Of a stretch of DNA of 29,137 bases, positions 6,023-14,859 are shown piece by piece (within the stretch, counting starts at the first letter, position 1; every line of letters begins with the position of its first letter). Made by a program: the position numbers and the translations under genes. The notes below the pieces were generated by a model. That model was given only the letters and a program-made list of their open reading frames with translations, was not told the origin of the DNA and did not search any database. The stretch is from positions 1 through 29,137 of IMG/VR virus record IMGVR_UViG_3300042402_001091, one strand, 5' to 3'. This DNA comes from a virus.

Positions 6023-6541
6023 TTATATTTCTAGTGTGTCATAATGTTTCTCATACCATTCAGATTTTGCTTTCCAATGCTTCATACAAAGATCTGGAAT
6101 GTTAAGATCCTTAAAGTACTTGTAGATATTGAAGTGGGATGGTAGAATGGTTTCTCTTAATAGCATCTGTCTAACAGTTTCATCTCTAAAATCCTGCTCA
6201 CGTTTAAGACTAGCAGACCGTTCTTCGGACATTTCGATAGTTAAAATCACTTCTATGTTCTCCGGACGGAGATCGTATGGATTAGAATTACGGGGTTTAA
6301 TCCGACAGTAGCCAGGTAATATGGTGTTATTAAAGCATTCGTACACCAATTTCATTCTTTTTGGAGCATGAATACCTATTCTTTGTCGTTCGAAATAGTC
6401 ATCGTCTTCATCCAAACACCTAAGTTGTCCTAGGTTAGAGGCTTCAATAGGTAGAGTAGGGTGTAGTTTCCAGATCATTTCGTCTGGAGTTGGCGGGGTT
6501 ACACACTCGAATATATGAAAAAATTGCTCTTTATAAGCCAC
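6023..6541 (-). CDS. degenerate HNH-family protein, catalytic residues lost
   Basis: This 172-aa protein starts at a GTG (6541) behind AAAAATAAATTAA. Residues about 30-100 follow the NUMOD4-HNH layout: IEASNLGQLRCLDEDDDYFE, then RMKLVYECFNN in place of HrLVAeaFipNP, and NPYDLRPENIEVI in place of the closing nNrveNLr. The DH pair is replaced (CRIKPRN), so nuclease activity is unlikely. The C-terminal 70 residues are helical and charged. It follows a small membrane-protein gene by 5 bp and precedes a terminator, so it is the last gene of the late transcript. It may be a repurposed DNA-binding protein, or a decayed endonuclease. Confidence 0.65.
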   Translation of the reverse strand: MAYKEQFFHIFECVTPPTPDEMIWKLHPTLPIEASNLGQLRCLDEDDDYFERQRIGIHAPKRMKLVYECFNNTILPGYCRIKPRNSNPYDLRPENIEVILTIEMSEERSASLKREQDFRDETVRQMLLRETILPSHFNIYKYFKDLNIPDLCMKHWKAKSEWYEKHYDTLEI

Positions 6542-6546
6542 TTAAT

Positions 6547-6783
6547 TTATTTTTGATCGTTAGACTCTTTCTCTTCTTTCTTTAGTTTCCTAATTTCTAG
6601 CAAGTACTTTCTACTCACAAGGACTGATGCTACGATCGAAACCGTATAAAGTAACACCTTAAGACCTATCTCTATATTTGTCATTGATACTGCGATGGCT
6701 GCTGTGTTTAAATATGTCAGCGGATGGTTAGCCAGCCCATAAGCCACATAATTTATACTATCGGTTACTTGATCTTTTAGCAT
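6547..6783 (-). CDS. small membrane protein, holin-like
   Basis: This 78-aa protein has one or two membrane segments (about residues 20-34 and 35-57, the latter IEIGLKVLLYTVSIVASVLV) followed by a strongly charged C-terminal tail (SRKYLLEIRKLKKEEKESND). A short hydrophobic protein with a charged C-terminus matches the general holin plan, in which the protein forms membrane lesions at lysis. No endolysin is found beside it. It overlaps the 40-aa gene upstream by 26 bp. A structural or superinfection-exclusion role is the main alternative. Confidence 0.55.
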   Translation of the reverse strand: MLKDQVTDSINYVAYGLANHPLTYLNTAAIAVSMTNIEIGLKVLLYTVSIVASVLVSRKYLLEIRKLKKEEKESNDQK

Positions 6784-6880
6784 TTTCTAAATAGGTTTTT
6801 AGTTTAACTTCGTTGGCTTTAGATGACTTGTAAATCTTACTAAGCTTCACCTCCAACTTTTTAGAGTTGTTTTTGTTCAT
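6758..6880 (-). CDS. small 40-aa Lys-rich protein
   Basis: The ATG at 6880 gives 40 residues, nearly all polar and basic (MNKNNSKKLEVKLSKIYKSS then KANEVKLKTYLENAKRSSNR), ending in TAG. The stop of the connector gene is one base upstream of this ATG, supporting coupled translation. A longer frame from 6997 is just a shadow of the connector gene. It overlaps the next, membrane-protein gene by 26 bp. Function is unknown. Confidence 0.55.
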   Translation of the reverse strand: MNKNNSKKLEVKLSKIYKSSKANEVKLKTYLENAKRSSNR

Positions 6881-6881
6881 A

Positions 6882-7508
6882 TTAGGTTCCAGGTAAGTTG
6901 TAACAATCAGGACCGATGTAACTTCCATTAGCCCAGTAACCGAATCCAGCATAACCACCACCGTATCCCATACGTTGACGGCTTGCATAAGCTGCACTCG
7001 GTACCACGATGTTTGCTGTAAATGGAGATGTACGATCTGGAAGTTCTCCGTCTTTGCTAACTGCTTGATTGTAAAGTGGGTATTCTTGCGGGTGTGTGAT
7101 TAAGTGATTAACCATCTGACCTGCATAACTTTCTGCAATGTTCTTAATCTGAGATTGCAAGAACTTAAGTTCATCTAGATCTAAAGTTTCTGCGTTCTCT
7201 GAAGTGCCTTTCAGAATTCCTTTATTATAAGATCTGAATTGGATAAACGTGGTTGCCATATAGAAACCATAGTTACATAAATACGGACCAATAAAATTGT
7301 CTAGCAGATGTTCGTCTGATACTGTTAGAGTACCGTTTCTAACTCTATCCTTTAACGCATTGTAATATGTACCACCAAGATAGTGTGGCATCATAATGTT
7401 CTGTGCGTCCCAAACATAAGGTTGTAGGTCCGCCGGAGAAAGATTGGTATTAAGATTTGTGTAGCTCTTTAGTTTTTCCTCAGAGACAAAAAGTACGTCT
7501 AGTGCCAT
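6882..7508 (-). CDS. head-tail connector / head completion protein (DUF6712-like)
   Basis: This 208-aa protein has the helical layout of Bacteroidota phage head-completion proteins: an N-terminal FVSEEKLKSYTNLNTNLSPA with the usual start on a first helix, helices containing DNFIGPYLCNYGFYMATTFI, and a Gly/Tyr-rich C-terminus (RMGYGGGYAGFGYWANGS). Connector proteins sit below the portal and close the filled head. It lies 17 bp after the portal gene, as expected for such a protein. The family name is recalled from similar genes and not verified. Confidence 0.65.
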   Translation of the reverse strand: MALDVLFVSEEKLKSYTNLNTNLSPADLQPYVWDAQNIMMPHYLGGTYYNALKDRVRNGTLTVSDEHLLDNFIGPYLCNYGFYMATTFIQFRSYNKGILKGTSENAETLDLDELKFLQSQIKNIAESYAGQMVNHLITHPQEYPLYNQAVSKDGELPDRTSPFTANIVVPSAAYASRQRMGYGGGYAGFGYWANGSYIGPDCYNLPGT

Positions 7509-7525
7509 TTTTAATTTTTATTTTA

Positions 7526-8674
7526 TTAAGTAGTTGCAGTTTGTACTTCTTCAGCATCAAACAATTGTAAAGGTTCGATATAAAGTTTAGTGTTGTAACC
7601 GCTATAGTACATAAGTTTGTCCATTGGTTTTAACAACGCCTTAATATCTGGTTTAAGAACTGTTTTAACAAACGACTCGTAGCTAACTAAGATTTCATCT
7701 TTGTTAGATCCTAAACCGCTTCCGCCTTCATGATAAAGACCTAATAGCAACGGAGATGTGATACCGTGGCCAGTTAAGATACGGCTTGTGATTCTAGTTT
7801 CTAGATTCACATAGTAGTCGTCGTTGGCAGAATCTATCGGCGTTACCTCTGGTGCGTGTTCCTTATCGTCACTAAATGCACAGAAGAACTTACCTGCGTT
7901 CATCGTTCCAGCAAAACTAGAAGCTAATGAATCGTAGATCATTTTCTGATTCTCGATCGATGGTTGTCCATTTACAAAGCTTACGAAAAGACTTGGATTA
8001 AGTCCATTAGCAAGATTACTTAAGTGTAAGTTACTAACCTCAACGTCGATTGTGATGTCTTGTAAAGATCCAGAGTACGAAGGTAGTGGGTAGTAAGGAG
8101 ATCCAGGATGATAATCGAAGTAATAGAAAATCTGGCTTGGTGCTTGTAAAGCATCATTAGGATCAAATGCTTTGTATCTGATAGGTCTGTATTTCTTAAA
8201 TCTAGTCCAGTTGCTTGAATAGTAGTAGTGCTCTACTTTATCTGTTACCGGATCTATTTCTGCAGATCTAATCGCTGTGAAAGGCATGTGATAGAAACTA
8301 TGAATTCGGTCTCCAGTAGCATTCCAAACCACATTCAACGCAAATCCACCGTACAGTTCGTAGTCAGTCACAATTTTCTCGAACACATCGTTCCAAGTTT
8401 CCTCGTCGTTAGCTCGGTTAAGCACGTACTCCAATTCAGGATCCATAGTTCTTAAACCTTCTCCAAACACCCCAAGGATTTTAGACTGAAGAGCTCTTCT
8501 GTTAATTGCAGACTTGTTGTAAAGTTCTGTTACGTAGGATGGGTAAAGGTTGTCAGCACCATAGCTGATCCAAGGATACCCACGTACTTTAAATATTTCA
8601 GGTACTGTTGGGTTTGGAACAAAGTTGGTCTGATTGTTTTGTCCTGGTCCGTATGCGTCGAATTTGTATATCAT
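7526..8674 (-). CDS. portal protein
   Basis: This 382-aa protein forms the ring through which DNA enters and leaves the head. Support: an N-terminal YPWISYGADNLYPSYVTELY segment followed by SAINRRALQSKILGVFGEGL, typical of portals from Bacteroidota phages; a stem and wing-like middle with FEKIVTDYELYGGFALNVVW; and a C-terminal RILTGHGITSPLLLGLYHEG region like the portal crown. The length is slightly short for the family. It is followed by the connector gene. It is unusual that it lies about 6 kb upstream of terL, separated by HNH and replication genes, and downstream of the tail fibre. Confidence 0.85.
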   Translation of the reverse strand: MIYKFDAYGPGQNNQTNFVPNPTVPEIFKVRGYPWISYGADNLYPSYVTELYNKSAINRRALQSKILGVFGEGLRTMDPELEYVLNRANDEETWNDVFEKIVTDYELYGGFALNVVWNATGDRIHSFYHMPFTAIRSAEIDPVTDKVEHYYYSSNWTRFKKYRPIRYKAFDPNDALQAPSQIFYYFDYHPGSPYYPLPSYSGSLQDITIDVEVSNLHLSNLANGLNPSLFVSFVNGQPSIENQKMIYDSLASSFAGTMNAGKFFCAFSDDKEHAPEVTPIDSANDDYYVNLETRITSRILTGHGITSPLLLGLYHEGGSGLGSNKDEILVSYESFVKTVLKPDIKALLKPMDKLMYYSGYNTKLYIEPLQLFDAEEVQTATT

Positions 8675-8676
8675 AA

Positions 8677-8898
8677 TTAGTTATTAATGTTGTTGATATC
8701 TATCGTGTGTGGAACATAGTCAATTTCAGGTAAGTCCTTAACCCATAGATAATCTGGATTAGTTGTTTGCTCAGCTTCCTGAAGCGATATAAAACAATTT
8801 CCTTCTGCATCAATTGCAGGATTATAGAAATGGCTATCCCCGATCTGCACTCCAATTAAAGAGTTTTTTTGTTCTGTTGTTAATAGTTTTACTTTCAT
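8677..8898 (-). CDS. small hypothetical protein between fibre and portal
   Basis: This 73-aa protein has a compact pattern: MKVKLLTTEQKNSLIGVQIG, then a strand with FYNPAIDAEGNCFISLQEAE and an Asp/Asn-rich end. It starts 5 bp after the fibre gene and ends 2 bp before the portal gene, so it is coupled to both. Small proteins of this type beside fibre genes are common in Bacteroidota phages, but I cannot name a family or a role. Confidence 0.7.
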   Translation of the reverse strand: MKVKLLTTEQKNSLIGVQIGDSHFYNPAIDAEGNCFISLQEAEQTTNPDYLWVKDLPEIDYVPHTIDINNINN

Positions 8899-8903
8899 AT
8901 TAT

Positions 8904-11900
8904 TTAATTTTGTCTACCTAATGTTGTTTGGAATGCAGTTATTAATCTGTTTAGTGCTGTAGATTCTCCGGATGTTAAATGCGTTCCGAAAGATAAGAAT
9001 TCGTATAATTTTGGATCATATCCAGTAATTGATCCTGCATTATCTGTTGCCATAATTACCATACCAGCATTTACTAAACCAAATGTTTGAGCTGAAGAAA
9101 TTATAGAACTACCGTTTTTGTAAGCTGTGGTTGTTGAGCCATTGTTTGTTGCAATATAGTAACCTTTAGGTTCCACATTTGATGTTGTTTTCCAACCGCC
9201 TCCGAATTGGGTATAGAAAGTATCGTTTCCGAAATTAGCAATCATACCCCATTCTATATTTTGAGTTGAATTATACATACCCATTTGGAACTGTGCTCCT
9301 GTTTCGCTACTTGCTAAGTATACAGATAAGTGGGCATTGGTCATTGATAATGTATTTGGATTAAAGTAAACTTGTCCGTAACCATTACTTCCATTACCTT
9401 TAACTCCAGAAGAGCTATGAGTTATACCGCCGTTCCAAGTAATTCTATAAGCAGCATTAGTATCCTGTGGATCAATTAAGTTGTATTTAGTTGTTGTAGC
9501 TGTTCCCCCAACGAATGGATAAGCCGCATACATTTTATCCCAAATTCCATATGATTTAAGTCCTATAGTTAAGTTGTTAACAGCTGTTGTGATAGTAGCC
9601 CCGGTTATTCCAGTTGCTGTTAAGAATGCTTGAGCAGATGGTGTTATTTGTCCTACCGCTCTACCTAATGTAGTTTGGAAGGCTTCAATTATATCTACAT
9701 AATCAAAGTATTCAGCTTCAGTTAAAGGATCACCTATGTAATTAAATGCTATTGTTTGTAAAAGTGGATACTCTGGAGAAGAAATACGATAATTATTAGT
9801 AGTAACATTAGCTGATGTAGTGTTATTAGTGTTATTATTTATTAACGTTTTATCTAAATAAACTCTATGCGATGTGTATGAGATATTGCTCCAAGCATTT
9901 ACTCCATAAGTGTTAGCTGGAGGTGTCCATGTGCTTCTATAAGGTTCTCCTCCTGGATCTACTAGACCTAGACCAGTACCAAGTCCTAAATCTAAATAGC
10001 AACTATAAGTTGGATAATCTCCAGGTCCTGCCCAAGGATATTCTCTAACGTAAGGAATGCTTAGACCAATAGCAGTAGAATCAACATTATCTAGCACATA
10101 AGATCCCGCTGAAAAGAATGGTGACGTAGTCAAATCCGTCATTTGGAAATGTGTATCTATGTAATTTACTCCATTACCAGCTAATCCAAATTCACTAAAG
10201 TTAAATGGCCCGTAGAATGTAGCCCTAAATGCTGCATCCGAATCAACAGGATCCATCAAGTTGTACTTGAATGTCGATGAACTAGATCCGACGTAAGGAT
10301 AAACTACCTTCATCTTAGTCCAAATACCAGCTGCTTTCATATCAACAACTAAGGTATTAATAGCAGTTTCTATAGTTGGATCGGTGATACCAGTTGCTGT
10401 TAAGAATGCAACTGCATTTGGATCAAGTCCAGATGGTGCAGTAGCTCCAGTAGCTCCGCCTCCAGTTAGATCTCCAGAGAGATACCAAGTGTTAGCACTT
10501 GACTTAACAAGATTTGCTACTGAGTAATTTGTTCTAAGTACTCGATAGTTGTCTGCTGAGTTTATTACTGCTGGAGCTACTGCATCAATAATAACTGAAG
10601 AAACTCCGTCTCTAGCAACGTATAAGCTAGATCCTACTGGTAAATCAGCAGTAGCATCTGCTGGCACAGTTACTGTTAGGTTAAAAGTTGAATCAGCAAC
10701 AAAGAATTTGCTTGCGTCTGAAACGCCTAACGTGTAGTTTCCAGTTAGACCAACTGGTGTTAGTCCTCCAGCACCGGTAGCACCAGTAGCACCAGTTGCT
10801 CCGTTATTTCCAGCTGGTCCAGTTGCTCCATTGACACCTGAGGTACCTGAGGTACCAGATGAACCATCTACTCCTGATGTACCTGATGAACCATCAACTC
10901 CTGATGTACCTGATGAACCATCTATTCCGCTAGTTCCTGAACTTCCACTTATACCAGATGTTCCACTAGATCCTGCAGCTCCCGTTGCCCCAGTTTGTGT
11001 GTACATAACCTGAGTTAATGTAGCAATCACAGAAGGTATGCCCGGTCTAGTTGGGTTAGTGCCTGCTGGTTCAGCAGAGATCTGCATATTGGTGTCAGCA
11101 GAGTTCCAAGCAAGTTGAAGGTAATCTCCAGGATTTAAGCTTAGTACAAAGTTCCAAGCAGCAACTCCAAAGGTGTCGTTTCCTGGATCTTTAATCAATA
11201 TGCTTTTAGTGTTGCTCCATGCTTCTGCAACGCCATTCTTAACCAACCATATTTCATATTCATTATCCCCGTTGGAAGTTGTAGTGAACTGAGCAGAAAA
11301 CTGTAGGTTATAAGTTCCTGAATTGGAAACTGTTATCTTGCTTCCATCAACAATTGAAACTGCGTTGGCTTCTGCAACGGCACCAAGTGCCATGAAGTTA
11401 ACTGCTGTGGCTCCAGCATTTGTCTGATCTGTGGTGTCATAGAAAGAACCGTAAGCTCCTAATGCTCCACCAGGTCCTGTAGCTCCTGTTGCCCCAGCAA
11501 CTCCAGAACTACCAGCAACTCCCGTTGCTCCAGTAGCTCCAACAGATCCTTGTGCTGCTTTTAAATAATATCCCCTTACATAAGATGCATCTGCAGCATT
11601 AGTATTTTGGAAAGAAAGTAAAATGTAAACATCATTAGCCCAATTGATAGCATAAGAACTAAGAGCAACAGTACTATTAGTCCAATCCGTTTGTGCCGTT
11701 GTAGTTGGAAGATAACCTAAAGTTGCACTAGTTCCATTTTCAATTATAAAACTTCTATGGGTATGATTTTGTAAAGTAGTAGTTGCTGAACTAAGTGATC
11801 CTATCTGAGTTGCACCGCTTAAAGAATTACTTGTGTTGTATCTAATTCTGAAAGTGTTACCTGCAGCAGTACCAACTTTAGTTACCCAAGCATCAAATTC

Positions 11901-14837
11901 TAAATAAGTTCCGGTGGTATAGGTTCCGGCAGGAATGAAAATAGTCTCCGCAATAGTTTCGTTAGTTGTTCCGGTAACAGCAGATGATGATGAAGTCTTA
12001 CTAAAAGTTAAAGTAGATCCTCCAGGAAGACCTTGAGGTCCAGTTGCTCCAGTTGCTCCAACAACCCCGGAAGTACCTGACGAACCAGCTGCTCCGGTTG
12101 CTCCTAAAGCTCCTGATAATTCAATGATGTTGAAAGTACCAGAAGATAAGTTAACACTTGCTACGTTGTCTGCTGCTTGTACCGATATGTCTATCCAATA
12201 AGGAACTCCAGCAGTTAATCCTGCAACTATACCAGATAGCGAAAGAGTATAAGCATTAGCAACGTCCTGATTATTAGAGAAATTTGTGCTAGTGATAGTT
12301 GTACCTACTCCAGTTGCATTATCATTTGTTGAAGGTGCAGTTCCAGTTCCGTATTTTACAATTAACGTGTAAGAATCCTGTGGATTAAAATCGTTAATTA
12401 TGTTGTACGAAGTGTTATAAGTAATCGAAATAGGACTGGTAGTATCTGGAGTGTATGTGAATCCAAAACCAGCAAATCTAGGAGTTGTTAGCGGGAAACT
12501 AGCTCCTCCTGGATTTTTAGTTGCTAAACTACTAAAGTCATAAGACAAAGGTGCAACTGTAGGACTAATCCCGGATGTTCCTGAGGTACCGTTAGATCCA
12601 TTAGCTCCTGAAGATCCAGAAGATCCATCAGCTCCTGACGATCCTGAACTTCCAGAAGTACCTGAAGATCCGTTAGCTCCAGAAGATCCTGATGAACCTG
12701 ATGAACCTGATGAACCTGATGTTCCTGACGAACCATCTTGACCTGGTACACTAGTTTCTCCAAGTGCTATTGCTTGAATGTAACCTACTAAATCTGTAGT
12801 AATATATCCAGGAGTAAAAATATCATTAAATTGTATTCTAAATCCTGTAGTTGCTTTATTTACAATTGAAATGGAAGTAGATCCAGCAGAAGTTAAATCT
12901 ACCCAACCACTAATACCAGTAGATAGGGATTCATATTGAAAATCTACGGAATAATTTGTTGTATTAAATGGAACTGTAAAAGTCCAATCATAATAAACTG
13001 TATTAGTAGGATCGTCATAAATAAACATTCCTCCAGTAACACCAATATTCTTAGCAGTTAATCCAAGACCAATACCAGTTGCTCCTGTAGGTCCAACTAT
13101 AGAAAGTCCCGAAGTACCCGAAGTACCCGAAGATCCATCTTGACCTGGTACACTAGTTTCTCCAGCTGCTATACATTGAACGTATCCAGTAGCATAATTA
13201 GCTGGATTAAAATTGTCAAGTTGAGTAGCTATATAAAGTCTAAATCCAGTATTTGTTTTATTTGTAATATAAAATGGTATATCATTAAAACCTCCTAAAG
13301 ATTGAGAATATCCGGTAGGTCCTGCAATAGCTGGACTAAAAGTTGTCTGAACATCTATGCTATAATTTGCTGTATTAAAAGGTACTGCAAATGTAAAATC
13401 TTTATAAGAATTAGAATTATAAGGTCCAGGAGCTGTAATAAAAGTCCAAGGATCGGTCGAAGAATCGAAAGGAATAACTTTAGAAGTTAATCCAAGTCCA
13501 GTTCCAGTTGCCCCGTTAACCCCAGATGTTCCAGATGTTCCGTTAACCCCAGATGTACCACTAGTTCCATCAGTTCCTGATGTACCACTAGACCCAGATG
13601 TACCAGATGATCCTGCTGATCCGCTAGTTCCACTAGAACCTGAAGTTCCTGACGTACCACTAGTTCCTGAAGTACCGCTTGTACCACTAGTTCCATCAAC
13701 TCCACTTGTACCGGAAGAACCAGAAGTACCACTAGAACCACTTGTACCACTAGATCCACTTGTACCACTAGAACCAGAAGTACCTGATGTACCTGAAGTT
13801 CCTGATGTACCACTGCTTCCTGAACTACCTGAACTACCACTAGATCCTGAAGTACCAGAGGTACCACTAGTTCCGGATGTCCCAGATGTACCGCTTGTAC
13901 CACTACTTCCAGCAGTTCCTGAACTTCCACTGCTACCGCTAGATCCAGAGCTTCCTGATGTACCAGAACTTCCAGACGTTCCGCTACTTCCTGAGCTTCC
14001 GCTTGTTCCGCTACTGCCTGAACTACCTGAGCTACCGCTGCTTCCTGAAGTTCCAGAACTTCCACTAGTACCAGATGATCCAGAACTTCCACTAGTTCCT
14101 GATGAACCAGCAGATCCAGATGAACCACTTGAACCAGATGTTCCAGCAGATCCAGCTTGTGTGTAAGCTAAAGCCCCAACAGCTAACGCAACTGATGCTG
14201 TTGCAGGTTTGTTAGGCAACGTTCCAGCAGGTTGGAATAACGCCTTCATGTTGGTGTCGGTAGAACTCCAGTAAATCTCGTAGTAATCGTTGTCACTAGC
14301 ATTTACCTGGAAAACTTGGGTTGTAGCTTGAATAGCTCCTGTACCTAAAAGAGAGATTACTCGATTAGAACCAACCACGTTCGTACCTTGTCTAGCCAAC
14401 CAGATGTTGACTGTGTCATCTCCTGGATCTGTCTTAAAGAACTGGGCAACAAGTTGTATATTATAGACACCAGCGTTGGTGATGCGAATTCTAGAATTAT
14501 CTGTTACACTAACACCAAATCCACCAACAGTTGTGTTGTATCTGAAAGCATTTGCAGCAGATGGACTAGCATTAGTTTGTGTTACAGTGTCTAAGAAAAT
14601 ACCATAGAATGCGTTAACCCCACCAGGACCAGTAGGACCTGTGGCTCCACCACCTGATCCACCAGTGATACCTGTTACATTTCCTGTGAAATTAATAGTG
14701 GTTTCTGAAATTTCAAACGGTAATATAGTACCGAATCCATCAGTAACTGGTATTAAAACACTTCCAGTAACTCCTTGGGCACCGACGTTTAGTATTCCTC
14801 CGTAGGTGTTTTGTATTCTAGTATTGGTAAAATCCAT
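8904..14837 (-). CDS. giant modular tail fibre with collagen-like repeats
   Basis: This 1977-aa protein is 20% of the genome. Modules from the N-terminus (approximate window positions): a short GATGPTGPGG stretch; a jelly-roll, C1q-like domain A1 (14157-14621); a long Gly-X-Y stretch of Ser/Thr (13500-14153); domain B1 (13165-13500) and its relative B2 (12763-13050); a second Gly-X-Y stretch (12555-12745); a fibronectin-III-like domain (12120-12555); a beta domain (11555-12025); A2, clearly related to A1 (10990-11470); a third Gly-X-Y stretch (10780-10985); a further beta domain (10460-10770); and two related C-terminal ConA/LamG-like domains (9645-10440 and 8907-9640), both opening FLTATGIT and closing AFQTTLGR. 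Collagen-like triplets form trimeric shafts; the tandem C-terminal domains are the likely receptor binders. Confidence 0.9.
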   Translation of the reverse strand: MDFTNTRIQNTYGGILNVGAQGVTGSVLIPVTDGFGTILPFEISETTINFTGNVTGITGGSGGGATGPTGPGGVNAFYGIFLDTVTQTNASPSAANAFRYNTTVGGFGVSVTDNSRIRITNAGVYNIQLVAQFFKTDPGDDTVNIWLARQGTNVVGSNRVISLLGTGAIQATTQVFQVNASDNDYYEIYWSSTDTNMKALFQPAGTLPNKPATASVALAVGALAYTQAGSAGTSGSSGSSGSAGSSGTSGSSGSSGTSGSSGTSGSSGSSGSSGSSGTSGSSGSSGTSGSSGTSGSSGSSGSSGSSGTAGSSGTSGTSGTSGTSGTSGTSGSSGSSGSSGSSGTSGTSGTSGTSGSSGTSGSSGTSGSSGTSGSSGTSGVDGTSGTSGTSGTSGTSGTSGSSGTSGSAGSSGTSGSSGTSGTDGTSGTSGVNGTSGTSGVNGATGTGLGLTSKVIPFDSSTDPWTFITAPGPYNSNSYKDFTFAVPFNTANYSIDVQTTFSPAIAGPTGYSQSLGGFNDIPFYITNKTNTGFRLYIATQLDNFNPANYATGYVQCIAAGETSVPGQDGSSGTSGTSGLSIVGPTGATGIGLGLTAKNIGVTGGMFIYDDPTNTVYYDWTFTVPFNTTNYSVDFQYESLSTGISGWVDLTSAGSTSISIVNKATTGFRIQFNDIFTPGYITTDLVGYIQAIALGETSVPGQDGSSGTSGSSGSSGSSGSSGANGSSGTSGSSGSSGADGSSGSSGANGSNGTSGTSGISPTVAPLSYDFSSLATKNPGGASFPLTTPRFAGFGFTYTPDTTSPISITYNTSYNIINDFNPQDSYTLIVKYGTGTAPSTNDNATGVGTTITSTNFSNNQDVANAYTLSLSGIVAGLTAGVPYWIDISVQAADNVASVNLSSGTFNIIELSGALGATGAAGSSGTSGVVGATGATGPQGLPGGSTLTFSKTSSSSAVTGTTNETIAETIFIPAGTYTTGTYLEFDAWVTKVGTAAGNTFRIRYNTSNSLSGATQIGSLSSATTTLQNHTHRSFIIENGTSATLGYLPTTTAQTDWTNSTVALSSYAINWANDVYILLSFQNTNAADASYVRGYYLKAAQGSVGATGATGVAGSSGVAGATGATGPGGALGAYGSFYDTTDQTNAGATAVNFMALGAVAEANAVSIVDGSKITVSNSGTYNLQFSAQFTTTSNGDNEYEIWLVKNGVAEAWSNTKSILIKDPGNDTFGVAAWNFVLSLNPGDYLQLAWNSADTNMQISAEPAGTNPTRPGIPSVIATLTQVMYTQTGATGAAGSSGTSGISGSSGTSGIDGSSGTSGVDGSSGTSGVDGSSGTSGTSGVNGATGPAGNNGATGATGATGAGGLTPVGLTGNYTLGVSDASKFFVADSTFNLTVTVPADATADLPVGSSLYVARDGVSSVIIDAVAPAVINSADNYRVLRTNYSVANLVKSSANTWYLSGDLTGGGATGATAPSGLDPNAVAFLTATGITDPTIETAINTLVVDMKAAGIWTKMKVVYPYVGSSSSTFKYNLMDPVDSDAAFRATFYGPFNFSEFGLAGNGVNYIDTHFQMTDLTTSPFFSAGSYVLDNVDSTAIGLSIPYVREYPWAGPGDYPTYSCYLDLGLGTGLGLVDPGGEPYRSTWTPPANTYGVNAWSNISYTSHRVYLDKTLINNNTNNTTSANVTTNNYRISSPEYPLLQTIAFNYIGDPLTEAEYFDYVDIIEAFQTTLGRAVGQITPSAQAFLTATGITGATITTAVNNLTIGLKSYGIWDKMYAAYPFVGGTATTTKYNLIDPQDTNAAYRITWNGGITHSSSGVKGNGSNGYGQVYFNPNTLSMTNAHLSVYLASSETGAQFQMGMYNSTQNIEWGMIANFGNDTFYTQFGGGWKTTSNVEPKGYYIATNNGSTTTAYKNGSSIISSAQTFGLVNAGMVIMATDNAGSITGYDPKLYEFLSFGTHLTSGESTALNRLITAFQTTLGRQN
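10858..10926 (-). repeat. 27-bp tandem repeat (2.6 units) in the fibre gene
   Basis: Units at 10858-10884 and 10885-10911 differ by one base, and a partial third copy runs to 10926. They encode successive nonapeptides of the type GVDGSSGTS in the third collagen-like shaft. Length is a multiple of 9 bp, so gain or loss of a unit keeps both reading frame and the Gly-X-Y register. Confidence 0.85.
12733..13164 (-). repeat. pair of exact 30-bp direct repeats flanking module B2
   Basis: The bases 12733-12762 are identical to 13135-13164. Both encode the decapeptide GETSVPGQDG at the end of domains B1 and B2. The two copies are 402 bp apart (a multiple of 3), so recombination between them would cleanly delete or duplicate a B module in frame. 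The span given covers both copies and the module between. Confidence 0.9.
13500..14153 (-). repeat. long collagen-like Gly-Ser/Thr-Ser coding stretch
   Basis: About 218 residues of the fibre are Gly-X-Y triplets, nearly all GSS, GTS or GTSG-type combinations, with a few GVDG and GVNG interruptions near the end. Synonymous codons vary a lot (Ser as TCT, TCA, AGT or AGC; Gly as GGT, GGA or GGC), so the protein repeat is far more regular than the DNA. Confidence 0.9.
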
Positions 14838-14859
14838 TAGTTGTAAACTATTATTTAAG

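Noticed and set aside
6708-6716. sixth copy of CATATTTAA
   Set aside because: It lies inside the 78-aa membrane-protein gene with no gene start close behind it; probably chance in A/T-rich DNA.
6881-6997. longer start for the 40-aa Lys-rich protein
   Set aside because: The extra part lies wholly inside the connector gene in another frame and its composition is unlike the Lys-rich core.
12524-12763. 79-aa open frame inside the second collagen-like stretch
   Set aside because: Same cause: a shadow of the repeat codons in another frame.
13487-14128. 213-aa Val/Leu/Gln/Glu-rich open frame inside the fibre gene
   Set aside because: It is the shifted reading of the Gly-Ser-Thr codon repeats; the low-complexity composition follows directly from that and it has no separate leader.
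10780-14153. regular repeats that could be taken for a CRISPR array
   Set aside because: The repeats are in-frame collagen-like codons without unique spacers of constant length, and there are no cas genes.
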